The translations under genes were made by a program, and so were the position numbers. This document shows positions 22,917 to 32,616 of a stretch of 33,471 nt of DNA, piece by piece. The stretch comes from Bacteroidota bacterium (GTDB lineage Bacteria > Bacteroidota > Bacteroidia > Chitinophagales > Saprospiraceae), in the NCBI GenBank assembly GCA_003045895.1, contig PZPC01000058.1, forward strand, positions 1 through 33,471, read 5' to 3'. The stretch's first letter is position 1. The number at the start of each line of letters is the position of its first letter. The notes beneath the pieces were generated by a model. That model searched no databases. It saw only the letters and a list, made by a program, of their open reading frames with translations, and was not told the DNA's origin.

Positions 22917-25580
22917 ATGATGAACTGGCACCTAATCAACAAAGAAGAAGCACTCCAACTGACGGGCAGCCTCCCTACTGGTCTTTCCGTTACCCAATCC
23001 GAAGAGCGGCTTCAAGTGTACGGCAGAAACGAACTTTTTGAAAAAAAGAAAAAACCCGCATGGCTACTTTTTTTGCTCCAGTTCAAGGACACGATGATTC
23101 TGATTTTGTTGGCCGCCGCCGTCCTGTCGGGTATGATTGGCGATGTGAAAGACACCGTCGTTATTTTGATCATCGTGGGGTTCAATGCAGTTGTCGGTTT
23201 TGTGCAGGAATACCGGGCTGAAAAGGCCATGGATGCGTTGAAAAAAATGTCTGCACCTTCGGCCACCGTCTTGCGCAACGGTCTTCCCGTTCAGGTAGGT
23301 GCCACCGAACTTGTGCCGGGCGACGTGGTCTTGCTCGAAGCGGGCAACATGGTGCCAGCCGACATCCGCTTGCTCGAATCGCATTCCATAAAAATAGAAG
23401 AAGCCTCGCTCACGGGCGAATCGCACGCGGTCGAAAAGCAGACCGATGAACTACACGGCGAGCAACTACCCCTCGGCGACCGCACCAACATGGCCTACAA
23501 AAGTACGCTGGTCACCTACGGGCGCGGTAGCGGGGTGGTGGTAGCAACGGGGATGAACACGGAAATCGGGCGCATCGCCCAACTTTTGCAGGAGGACGAA
23601 GTGCTCACCCCCCTACAAGTACGGCTTGCCGAATTCAGCAAAAAACTTTCATTCGCTATTTTGAGCATCTGCGCGGTCATTTATGCCACCGGCTTGTTGC
23701 GTGGCGAAGACCCGCTACGGATGTTGATGACCGCCATTTCGGTTGCCGTTGCGGGCATCCCGGAGGCTTTGCCGGCCGTCGTCACGATTGCCCTCGCCCT
23801 CGGTGCGCAGCGGATGGTGCAAAAAAATGCACTTATCCGAAAACTTCCCAGTGTGGAAACCCTTGGTTCCGTCACTTTCATCTGCACCGATAAAACCGGG
23901 ACGCTCACCCAAAACCAGATGACCGTCACTCAAATCTGGACGGTAGACGGCAGCCCGCAGGCCGTGGATGGTTTACAGGAGACCGAAACGCCTCCGCTGT
24001 TTGTTCCTCTCGCGTCGCACCTTACGCCGAAGGATGGCCTTTTGCTCGCCATGTCGCTCAACCACAATGTAAAGAAGGACGAATCGGGCGAGTTGGTAGG
24101 CGAATCCACGGAGGTAGCGCTTGCCGTTTTTGGAGAAGCGAATTTGACCGCGCTGCGGCCCGCCGATTATCCGAGGGTGGCCGAATTGCCCTTCGATTCC
24201 GTCCGGAAAATGATGACGACCGTCCATCGACGGAGCGACGGAAAATTTTTGGTGATCGCAAAAGGTGCGCTCGAAGCCGTTCTTGAAGCCTGTGCCGACG
24301 ATACGGACGAAACCGCTATGACCGCCACTGCTGAAAAAATGGCTGCAAACGGTCTCCGTGTTTTGGCCTATGGTTACCGTGTACTGGACGAACTACCCGG
24401 CGAACGCGATTTTTCTTCCCTTGAAACCCGACTGCAATGCCTCGGAATCGCCGGCATGATGGACCCGCCCCGCGAAGAAGCCACCCAAGCCATTGCCGAC
24501 TGCCAGGCGGCGGGCATCGTGCCCGTCATGATTACCGGCGACCACCCCGTGACGGCCACCGCAATCGCCCGGCAAATTGGCATTTTAACCAGTCCGGACG
24601 ACAGAATCATCACCGGCGCTGCCTTGCTGAAATTGCCGGAACAAGAATTCAAGGAGGAGATTGAGCGGATAAAAGTCTACGCCCGCGTATCCCCGGAGCA
24701 AAAGCTGCAGATAGTCAAGGCGTTGCAAAGTAAAGGCCAGTTTGTGGCGATGACCGGCGACGGCGTGAACGATGCCCCCGCCCTGCGCCGCGCCAATATT
24801 GGCGTGGCCATGGGCATCACAGGCACCGACGTATCGAAAGAAGCCGCGCACATGATTTTGCTGGACGACAATTTTGCGACCATCGTCAAAGCGGTGCGCG
24901 AGGGGCGGCGCATTTTTGAGAATATCCGCAAGTTTATCAAGTACATTCTGACGGGCAACAGTGGCGAAATATGGACCATTTTTCTTGCCCCACTTGCCGG
25001 GCTGCCAATCCCTTTGCTACCCATCCAAATTCTTTGGGTCAACCTCGTGACCGACGGTTTGCCCGCCCTCGCCCTCGCCGGCGAACCCGCCGAAAAGAAC
25101 ATCATGCAACTGCCACCCCGCAAGCCAGGCGAAAGCATTTTTGCGCACGGCCTCGGCTGGCACGTCCTCTGGGTAGGCTTGCTCATCGGCGCGATTTGTC
25201 TCGGCGTGCAGGCTTGGGCAATGCACCACGATGATCCCAAATGGCAGACTTATGTGTTCACCGTGCTTTGTTTCTGCCAGATGACGCACGTGCTGGCCAT
25301 TCGCAGCGAGCATTTTTTTCTTTTCCGGCAAGGCATTTTCAGCAACCTGCCGTTGATTGGTGCCATACTGTTTACGTTCGTGATGCAACTGGCTTTACTT
25401 TACGTCCCTTTTTTACAAAAAATATTTTCTACCCAAGCCCTCACATGGGCCGAACTGGGCGGCTGTATAGCCGTGTCGTTTATCGTGTTTCATGCGGTGG
25501 AAATGGAAAAATTGGTGCGCAAATGGAGGAAGAATCAACGAGGAGGAGTAGTGCAACCAATTAAGACCGGGAGTCGGTGA
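22917..25580 (+). CDS. P-type (P2A) calcium-transporting ATPase
   Basis: 887 residues. In order it has the cation-ATPase N domain (about 1-70), the actuator with TGES at 166-169, membrane segment 4 with GIPEALPAVVTIALALG, the phosphorylation site D325 in CTDKTGTLT, the nucleotide domain, the hinge GDGVNDAP at 614-621, and segment 6 with WVNLVTDGLPALALA. The glutamate in segment 4 and the N and D in segment 6 are the Ca2+ ligands of SERCA-type pumps, so Ca2+ export from the cytoplasm is the best call; Mn2+ is possible. Length is normal. The two start candidates (22917, 22920) differ by one residue. It is the last gene of the cassette; no strong terminator was seen right after it. Confidence 0.92.
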   Translation: MMNWHLINKEEALQLTGSLPTGLSVTQSEERLQVYGRNELFEKKKKPAWLLFLLQFKDTMILILLAAAVLSGMIGDVKDTVVILIIVGFNAVVGFVQEYRAEKAMDALKKMSAPSATVLRNGLPVQVGATELVPGDVVLLEAGNMVPADIRLLESHSIKIEEASLTGESHAVEKQTDELHGEQLPLGDRTNMAYKSTLVTYGRGSGVVVATGMNTEIGRIAQLLQEDEVLTPLQVRLAEFSKKLSFAILSICAVIYATGLLRGEDPLRMLMTAISVAVAGIPEALPAVVTIALALGAQRMVQKNALIRKLPSVETLGSVTFICTDKTGTLTQNQMTVTQIWTVDGSPQAVDGLQETETPPLFVPLASHLTPKDGLLLAMSLNHNVKKDESGELVGESTEVALAVFGEANLTALRPADYPRVAELPFDSVRKMMTTVHRRSDGKFLVIAKGALEAVLEACADDTDETAMTATAEKMAANGLRVLAYGYRVLDELPGERDFSSLETRLQCLGIAGMMDPPREEATQAIADCQAAGIVPVMITGDHPVTATAIARQIGILTSPDDRIITGAALLKLPEQEFKEEIERIKVYARVSPEQKLQIVKALQSKGQFVAMTGDGVNDAPALRRANIGVAMGITGTDVSKEAAHMILLDDNFATIVKAVREGRRIFENIRKFIKYILTGNSGEIWTIFLAPLAGLPIPLLPIQILWVNLVTDGLPALALAGEPAEKNIMQLPPRKPGESIFAHGLGWHVLWVGLLIGAICLGVQAWAMHHDDPKWQTYVFTVLCFCQMTHVLAIRSEHFFLFRQGIFSNLPLIGAILFTFVMQLALLYVPFLQKIFSTQALTWAELGGCIAVSFIVFHAVEMEKLVRKWRKNQRGGVVQPIKTGSR

Positions 25581-25966
25581 TTTTTATTTACATCCCTCCG
25601 CCCGCTTATTGCTGTGCCTGTATTCAGGTGCGTTCTCGCGGCGCCGACCCCTAAGCGCTTGTAGGGCTGCTGGCCCCGTAGTTGACATCTATGTGAACAG
25701 AGCCTTACTGCCAGAATTAATGCAAAATGGACGTATATTCAAAAATGGAAAACCGCTTAATCTCGGTCAGCGTAGAATCATTTGGGCAAATTGATCATGG
25801 AAATTCGGGAGAAATTAAAAACGGAATGAACCTTCAGATTGGTGAATAGGGTGTGGTATCGCCGCGTAAACATCAGGGAAGCGTGCCTTTGGGTACGCGA
25901 TATCAGTAAAAAAGGGTTGACAACTTTATGAAAGTTGCCAACCCTTATTTTGCCTGCCTTTTGAGA
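25581..25966. other. Gene-poor stretch between the ATPase gene and a pseudogene
   Basis: Nothing in these 385 bases is convincingly coding. A 34-codon frame at 25745-25849 (MENRLISVSVESFGQIDHG...) has a plausible composition but no ribosome site or recognisable relation and could be a gene fragment. A strong terminator hairpin lies at 25912-25946. Confidence 0.5.
25904..25950 (-). terminator. Terminator hairpin
   Basis: Arms 25912-25927 and 25931-25946 pair over 16 bp with one mismatch around the loop atg (aagggttgacaacttt / aaagttgccaaccctt). On the minus strand it is followed by a T-run (the complement of gtaaaaaag), so it would end transcripts of the minus-strand surface-protein gene; on the plus strand a weaker T-rich tail follows, so it may work both ways. 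Confidence 0.75.
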
Positions 25967-28900
25967 CTAACGGTTCAGTAGGATAACTTTCTTCAGGATG
26001 GAGATTTCTTCATTCTTTAAATGAATGTAGTGTACGCCTCCCTGTCCATTACCGGTAAGGAAATTAATCTTATTAAATCCTTTTACCAGCGCGTGTTCCT
26101 GTGTACGAACCAAGCGGCCCGCTGCATCATACAGATTTATAGTAACCTCTTTTTCTACCGGGCTATCCAGTTCGATGAAGAACTGATAATCTGTTGGATT
26201 CGGATAAATCCGTACCTCTCCTTTAAATGGTGCTACTTCCGGCGCGGTACTTATGGTGGTTGCCTGACCACTAGACCGTGCCGCTATACCTCCACCCAGA
26301 TAGGTGATTTCCAGCTGCGGACCTTCGGCCTGGCTTTCTTCGTAGGCATAAGCTTTTCTTCGTTCGCTGCCAGTAGCATCAAAGATGAAAGCCATCGCAT
26401 TGCCGTTCTGCCAGCCGGGCTGATTGACCAGTTCCTCCACAATAGTTGTCAGATCTGGTGATGGATAATCGATGTCAATTAACCACGCATTAAGTGTCCA
26501 GTCAACAAAATTTGTTGTTGGTGGACGATTAGAAATATTAAACTTCTGCTCTACAAAAGTCTGTGGATTAGGATCGGCCTGGCCGTAAATGCGCGTACTA
26601 GATGGGGTATTACCTTCACCGTTTGAACTCTTGAAGATAACACGAGCACTCAGAATAGTAGCACCCATGTTGTCGGTCGCTTCGGCTTCCAACAAGTAAA
26701 AACCTTCGCTCAGCAGGTCAAAGTTGGCCGTGTAAGGAGCTGAATTATCTGTACCGATAGAAATTCCGTCCACAAAAAATGCTACCTGCGAAATGCTACC
26801 GTCCGGGTCACTGGCAGCAGCCGTTATGGTTACTTGCTGAGGGCCCATGAACAACTCCCCAGCGCTAGGATTGGTGATGGACACCGTTGGAGGATCGTTT
26901 GGAATATCGAGTGTAACACTGATCTGGCTACTGTTGCCGCCAGCGTAATGGTCTGTAAACTGGTATAAATGGTACCATCCGCCGGATCATCTAAAGTCAC
27001 CGTAGGAGGGGAACCGGGGAAGAATCCAAAGTCGTTGAGGCAATCTACCTGGTCGAGCCCTGTGAAGTAAGCCGTCTCTACATTATCCGTTGTAAGCATG
27101 GCTGCGCCAGGTAAGCTGGCAGGATCAACCTCTACCACGTAAGCATACTCATCTTGTCCGGGTATCAGATAGTCAACATAAAGTCGTGGGGCCTGAACAG
27201 GGTTCTTATCATGCGTACGATACTTGCGTTTTTGCGATCCCAAGCCTTCCGCTACAATAACGAGGTTGTCGCCTGCGCTCCAGCTACCCAAATCAATTAC
27301 TTCCTGGATAACGGAAGAAAGGTCAGGAGATTGGTACAAATCATCCTGGAACCATCCCCCCATATTCCAGTAGACACTGCCAGTGGATAAGGAACGACTG
27401 CTAATGCCATAAATCTGTTCCACGAAAGTAGCCGGCGAGCTACTGAGTTCCGTGAAAAAATTAACAGCAGCTACGGTATTGGTCTCATCTCGGGAAGAAT
27501 AATACGCCACATAAGCATTGGTAATGACCGCACCGGCAGGAATGTTCAGATTCTGGAACCGGAGGCCTGTCCAAAATTCAATTTTACCTATTTCATGGTC
27601 ATCCTTATCGTTTTCAACACCGCCATTATCTTTCTCCCAGGCATCGTCCGTATTCTGCGAAATAGCCACCGTAAGACTACCCGGTGTATAATAGACTGGC
27701 GTAATGGAGAAGGAATAGGTTCCATCGGGTGCGGTGGTAGCGGTAGCTTCCTGTGTATCGCCAGCATCGCGTATACCATTCTGGTTATTGTCGTTGTATA
27801 AGTATACCGTAGCGCCTCCCTGACCGGTCTCTACCTCATTTACGCCATTCTGATTGGCATCTTCATAAACGGCTCCGGAAATCAGGTTATAACCGCTTAC
27901 ATCGCTACAATTGATCAATACAGTGACTGTCGCTACAGCACAAAGTGGTGAAGGGTTGGAAAGATCACACACCTGGTATTCAAACTGATCGTAGCCTGTG
28001 AAGCCGGGGTCAGGTGTATATTCTACGCCTACGCCGGCAAGGGCCTGAACATTACCATGAGAAGGTGGCGGTGCTTTCATTGGTGGTTGCCGCATCGTCG
28101 TTTGCTACCGGAGCGTAGTTGATCTGTACATCGATGGAAACAGTAGCCGTAGCACAGAGTACCGGTGCAGGTACGCCATTGTCACAAACCTCATAATCAA
28201 AGGTTTCGATGCCACTAAAGCCTGGATTAGACGTATAGGTAATCTCACCATTGGCAGGATTGACGGAAACGAATCCGTTAGCGGGACCAGAGGTAACTTG
28301 TACAGACGTTGGGTCGAGGCTACCGCTGGGGTCCGTATCGTTATCCAGCACATCCACTACAACGGGAACCGACTCGAAAGTTACGCCACTGTCATTATTG
28401 GCAATGGGTGGTAAATTGTCGAGATCTTTTTCGATGGTAAACTCATCGTCAGAATTACCATTATTATCAATAAATTGAACCGTCATTTGTCCACCTTCTA
28501 CTTCCAGCAGAACCGAACCCAGCTGGTTTTGCCAGGTGTACATGGCCGGATGTTGACTTACACCACTTATCTGGCCGGATGAACCCGCAACAACATAAAC
28601 AGCTCCATCGCCAGCAGCAGGACCCGTTACTGTTTTTTGGTATGCACCATCACCGGTTAGATTACCATCTCCATTGTCTAAAATCATGGTAGAAGGGTTC
28701 AGTGAGCCCGAATTGCCATAATGCCCTTTCATCAGGAATGTTCTTTCGTAACTGTGGCTATGGCCACCCAGTACCAGATCCACACCATAAGACTCTAAGA
28801 GCGGAAGGAAGTTTTGGCGCATATCAATCAAGCGCCCTTCGGTATCAGAATCATGGCTTCCTTTGGTGTAAGGAGGATGGTGCCAAAAGGCGACGATCCA

Positions 28901-29030
28901 ATCCTGGGTTACATTCATCAAATCATTCTCCAGCCAATTGTACATTGCACCCCCTACATTACGACTTGTTCCATAAGAATCAAGCGAGATAAAGTGGATA
29001 TTGTCATAATTAAAGGCTCTTGGCCTTATT
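25967..29030 (-). pseudogene. Decayed purple-acid-phosphatase-like surface protein with type IX sorting domain
   Basis: The conceptual protein lacks its 5' end. A stop lies just upstream of FNYDNIHFISLDSYG, so the signal peptide and first metal-binding motifs are missing. What remains has FWHHPPYTKG and GGHSHSYERTF (metallophosphatase motifs), cadherin-like repeats (PPIANNDSG...), an SdrD-B-like segment (YEDANQNGVNEVE), two DNRLRE-like regions, an Ig-like repeat (PPTVSITNP...), and a sorting domain ending in KKVILLNR. The frame breaks twice. At about 28050-28095 the text jumps from ATTNESTATF to SHGNVQALAG, missing some 30 residues of a cadherin-like repeat. At about 26900-26950 it jumps from TITLAA to GGNSSQISVTL, missing about 50 residues of an Ig repeat. 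Intact relatives would be calcineurin-like phosphoesterases at the cell surface. Collapsed repeats in the assembly are an alternative explanation for the two internal breaks. Confidence 0.8.
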
Positions 29031-29364
29031 TATTTGGTTTTGAACCAATGTAAGTTAAAATATTCTTTACAAAGGGTCTTGTTCAATCGTTCGATAAGGC
29101 CATTTTGAATGCGGCGTTGGCCAGCAGGGCGATTGCAATGCTGATGATGCGGACGTCAATCCGGAGAAAATAGAAATCCCCAACAATGCCATAGATGAGG
29201 ACTGCAGCGGGGGCTAACACGGTGCCCTGCGTGAATGGAGAGTTGGAAGTCGCGCTACCTGATTCAATGGATGAGTTGGAGGGGTGAAAGAAAAATGAAT
29301 GCATGGCAACTGATTGACTGGTTGTCTTAAAACACTTATATTACTTGCGCCAAAACCCAACAAA
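29031..29364. other. Stretch without a confident gene
   Basis: A 73-codon minus-strand frame (29083-29304) encodes a hydrophobic C-terminal half (VLAPAAVLIYGIVGDFYF, RIISIAIALLANAAF) and could be a tiny membrane protein or a fragment. There is no family match I recognise and no promoter box. It lies between the truncated phosphatase gene and a hydrolase remnant, so decay is likely. Confidence 0.4.
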
Positions 29365-29547
29365 ATGAAAATCAATAGATGCTTAGCCATTACTTTTTTA
29401 ATACTGACAATCAGTAATTTAAATGGTCAGGTGGCAAAAGATAGCAAGTTGGTTATTTTAGCTGATGCCCCGCATTTTTCCATGTGGAGCGCTAGCGAAG
29501 ATTATTTTAAGGCAATCGATGAATTTATCACGGGGTTGAAAAATTAA
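29365..29547 (+). pseudogene. Remnant of a secreted alpha/beta hydrolase
   Basis: The 60-codon frame begins with a good signal peptide (MKINRCLAITFLILTISNLNG) and then passes directly to KLVILADAPHFSMWSASEDY and a final helix. The latter is the end of an alpha/beta hydrolase: strand, catalytic histidine in APHF, then the C-terminal helix. The serine nucleophile and acid residues, about 200 residues, are absent. The two ends are in frame, which suggests an internal deletion of one gene. It cannot be an active hydrolase. Confidence 0.6.
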
Positions 29548-29655
29548 TTGACAGGCGCTGCGTACGCCAGCAACCGCGCAGGGGTCCCCGAACCAGGCGG
29601 GTATGAGCGTCATTTAAAAAGGTAACCAACTGGGGTAATAGTTAAAATTTTAAAT

Positions 29656-30600
29656 ATGGTTGATCAAAAAACAACAAACACCATGAGCGCGGTAGTTTGC
29701 CCAAAATATGGGCCGCCGGAAGTTTTGGAAATTAGAGAAATAGCCCGACCTGTTCCCAAAGACGGGGAAATTTTGGTAAGAATAATGGCCACGCCCGTCA
29801 ATTCTGCGGATGTTAGAATCCGGGGGTTGGTAGTGGCGGGCTTCATGAGAATTGTGATGCGATTGGTACTCGGGTTCAACAAGCCCCGCAATTCTGTCTT
29901 GGGAACTGTGTTTTCGGGTAGGGTAGAACAAACCGGAAAACGCGTCAACCAATTTAAAGTGGGAGATGAAGTATTTGGCACCACCGGATTTCAACTGGGA
30001 GCAAATGCCGAATACCTGGTAGTTCCTGAAAAAGGCTGCGTCACTCATAAACCGGTCAATGCTTCTTTTATAGAGGCCGCTGCGCTTCCATTTGGTGGTC
30101 AGACGGCGATCTATTTTTTAGAAAAAGCAAAAATTGCCGAGAGATCCAATCCCCGCGTGCTTATTTACGGGGCAACCGGCTCGGTAGGAACGGCAGCCCT
30201 ACAAATTGCCCGGCATTATCAGGCGACGGTAACGGCAGTTTGCAGTACCAGCGGCAGAAGCCTGGTGGAGGAGTTAGGGGTTGCTGACATCGTCCTGTAC
30301 GACCAGGAGGACTTCACCAAAAGACCCGACACCTTTGACATCATCTTTGATGCGGTGGGTAAAACGACTAAGCAGCAATGTAAACACTTGTTAAATCCAG
30401 GTGGTCGCTTTGTAACCGTTGACGGGCTTGATGTAGCGGCGGAAAAAAAAGAATACCTGGAATTTTTGCGAAAGTTGTTTGAAAATAATGAATACGATGC
30501 GGTTATCGACAAAGTATTTCCCTTAGCGGAAGTGGTAGCAGCACACCGCTACGTGGATACCGGCAGGAAAAAGGGAAATGTCGTATTGGTTGTAGCGTAG
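29656..30600 (+). CDS. Zinc-less MDR family NAD(P)-dependent oxidoreductase
   Basis: 314 residues of the medium-chain dehydrogenase/quinone oxidoreductase type. The N-terminal GroES-like part shows YGPPEVLEIREI and ILVRIMATPVNSADVRIR. The Rossmann domain (about 165-290) has VLIYGATGSVGTAALQIARH, the NADPH-type AxxGxxG variant. The C-terminal VFPLAEVVAAHRYVDTGRKKGNVVLV is typical. There is no zinc-ligand set (no structural cysteine cluster), so it resembles quinone reductases rather than alcohol dehydrogenases. The substrate is unknown. A second start at 29683 (MSAVVCPKYG) matches the usual family N-terminus and may be the true one. The rsgA gene follows at 56 bp on the same strand. Confidence 0.88.
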   Translation: MVDQKTTNTMSAVVCPKYGPPEVLEIREIARPVPKDGEILVRIMATPVNSADVRIRGLVVAGFMRIVMRLVLGFNKPRNSVLGTVFSGRVEQTGKRVNQFKVGDEVFGTTGFQLGANAEYLVVPEKGCVTHKPVNASFIEAAALPFGGQTAIYFLEKAKIAERSNPRVLIYGATGSVGTAALQIARHYQATVTAVCSTSGRSLVEELGVADIVLYDQEDFTKRPDTFDIIFDAVGKTTKQQCKHLLNPGGRFVTVDGLDVAAEKKEYLEFLRKLFENNEYDAVIDKVFPLAEVVAAHRYVDTGRKKGNVVLVVA

Positions 30601-30656
30601 GACATTCTTTTCCAGTAAGCGCCGGGAACTACTCACGCCAATAAAAGACAAATCTA

Positions 30657-31724
30657 ATGACACTTGAAGATTTAGGATATAATCATTTTTTTGAGGAATA
30701 TCGTCAGAAAAACGGCCTTGATGCGCTAATAGTGGGCAGAGTTATCGCTGCGCATAGAGCACGCTACACCGTAAAAACGGAACAAAGCGAATTCGATGCG
30801 GAACTGTTGGGTAACTTGCGTTATTCTGCAGAAACCAAGGACGATTTACCAACGGTTGGCGATTGGGTAGCAATTGCTGAATACGAAGAAGGGAAAGCAT
30901 TGATTCACGCTGTTTTTCCCCGTTATTCAATTGTACAGCGGCAAGCTATAGGCAAGTTTGGCGAAAAACAAATCATCGCTTCCAATATTGACTATGGGCT
31001 CATTGTCCAAGCGGTGAACAGGGATTTTAACGTCAACCGGTTAGAGCGCTATTTAACCATTTGCTACGCTTCCAAAATCCACCCTATTGTAGTCATTACA
31101 AAAATTGACTTGATAACAGAACAGGCATTGAATGACTTGCTCGACCAGATAAATAGCAGGATTAAAAATGTACCCATCATCACGGTGAGCAATACGACGA
31201 AGGAGGGTATAGAAGCCTTTAGAGAAATGATTTTAAAAGGGAAAACATATTGCCTTTTGGGCTCATCAGGAGTTGGGAAATCTTCGCTCATAAACAGTCT
31301 GAGCGGAGAAGACCGAATGAAAACCGGAGTCATTAGTGAAAGTATTGATCGAGGTAAACACGTGACCACTCACCGGGAATTGATACCACTGGTTAATGGT
31401 GCTATTCTTATTGACAATCCAGGCATGCGAGAAGTGGGTATTACAGACCGTTCAGGTGGTTTGGAAAGTACCTTTGAAAAGATCTACGATTTGGCAGCAC
31501 AGTGCAGGTTCTCGGATTGTACCCACACTTCGGAAAAAGGCTGTGCTATTATCGCTGCCATTGAAAAGGGAGATATCGACCAATTGTCTTACGAAAACTA
31601 TTTGAAAATGGAACGAGAAAAAGCCCACTATGAATCTACTGTGGCCGAAAGACGAAAGAAGGACAAAAGTTTCGGAAAGATGGTGAAAAAAGCGGTAAAA
31701 GATAAAAATAATAAAAAGTACTAA
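30657..31724 (+). CDS. rsgA: Ribosome small-subunit-dependent GTPase RsgA
   Basis: 355 residues. The order is that of a circularly permuted GTPase: an N-terminal OB-like part (about 20-100), the G4 motif TKID near 147, the P-loop GSSGVGKS at 202-209, G3 as DNPGMRE near 252, and a zinc knuckle C283, C288, H290, C296 (CxxxxCxHxxxxxC). The last 40 residues are strongly basic (KKAVKDKNNKKY). Known RsgA releases factors during late 30S subunit maturation and is cytoplasmic. Length is slightly over the usual 290-350. It follows the MDR gene at 56 bp; functional linkage is not expected. Confidence 0.93.
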   Translation: MTLEDLGYNHFFEEYRQKNGLDALIVGRVIAAHRARYTVKTEQSEFDAELLGNLRYSAETKDDLPTVGDWVAIAEYEEGKALIHAVFPRYSIVQRQAIGKFGEKQIIASNIDYGLIVQAVNRDFNVNRLERYLTICYASKIHPIVVITKIDLITEQALNDLLDQINSRIKNVPIITVSNTTKEGIEAFREMILKGKTYCLLGSSGVGKSSLINSLSGEDRMKTGVISESIDRGKHVTTHRELIPLVNGAILIDNPGMREVGITDRSGGLESTFEKIYDLAAQCRFSDCTHTSEKGCAIIAAIEKGDIDQLSYENYLKMEREKAHYESTVAERRKKDKSFGKMVKKAVKDKNNKKY

Positions 31725-32616
31725 GAGCCACAAAAAGAGGACCCACTTCCGCTATTCGTAGACCAGTCTACGCATAAATAGCCACAGTAGGCTTTGACTG
31801 CGGCTCCTCGCCGGCTAACTCAGCTGTCCTGAAAGCCAACCCCTTAACTTATAATTGTCTTTCTGGAAAAGAAATGGACTCCGGTATTATTAAATTGAAA
31901 AGCACCAGCCGGTAGCACAGAGGAAGAGGAACCGGAAGAGCAGTTGAAAAAGCAACCCCGAAATTTGTTGGACTGTAGAAAAAGAATTAGTTTTAACGTA
32001 TATTGTTTTAGTTTATAACATCAAACTGAAAAATGGCTCTTTCTGACGCACACTTTACTATACGGGCGCACCACGGCGCAGGTCTTCGGGCCTGGCGTTT
32101 TCCGCACGAAAAAAGCTGGCTGACAAAAGCCGCGCAGGCCAGGCATCCGCCCGAACGCGCATTTTCAATCCTTATATCACCGCTATACGATTCACTTGCT
32201 GGAATTGGGCCTGGCTCCACTCGGCCTGCCCGTGCCGGGAGGTACGCTGGTCCAGGCATGGGCGGGGCATGCTGTACGCTTTGGGAGTCGGTGAAGGTTG
32301 CGGTGGGGATTCTTTTGCGGCGCTTTTAGGTAAAAGTACGTCAGAAGGGGGGGAATAGGCGGATATAACGGAGTTGGGGCCAACTTCTCTTTCAAACTCA
32401 AAAAAGTAAAATACCTGGATAAGAGTATTATCTTAATTGGTTGTTGAAAAAGATGCATTTTAGCATAGTTATATTTCAGTAGTTTTCTTTCCAAGGAAAG
32501 GAGAGGTTAAATCGGGTAATTTATTTTTTTAAATTTTCATCGTTGAGATATCGAACAATGAAAATTAAATGGACGTTGATATAGCGAGTAATGATTATTT
32601 ACTATAAAATTAAAAA
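31725..32616. other. Long gene-free stretch with a G+C-rich block
   Basis: About 890 bases. Frames in it are short and not protein-like. At 31757-31772 is the small palindrome cgtagac-ca-gtctacg. A block at about 32060-32330 is much richer in G+C than the AT-rich DNA on both sides; it contains ggcctg...caggcc arms (32089-32140) and looks like a dispersed repeat of another class. Frames on both strands of this block (98 and 83 codons) are rich in A, R, G, P and C, as expected from non-coding G+C-rich DNA. The last part holds an inverted repeat at 32532-32566. Confidence 0.55.
32532..32566 (+). promoter_or_regulatory. 13-bp inverted repeat upstream of a lipoprotein gene
   Basis: aattttcatcgtt (32532-32544) pairs with aacaatgaaaatt (32554-32566) except at one position, around a 9-base loop. 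It lies 50 bases upstream of the ATG at 32617. There is no T-tract typical of a terminator, so an operator or a promoter-linked dyad is possible; function is inferred from position. Confidence 0.45.

Noticed and set aside
26830-28095. Intact 421-residue and 305-residue proteins within the phosphatase remnant
   Set aside because: Their starts fall inside repeated domains and the texts join only by crossing deletions, so they are parts of one broken gene.
32008-32329. Two overlapping small genes in the G+C-rich block
   Set aside because: The open frames on both strands follow from base composition; the texts are rich in A, R, G, P and C with no domain or start signal.
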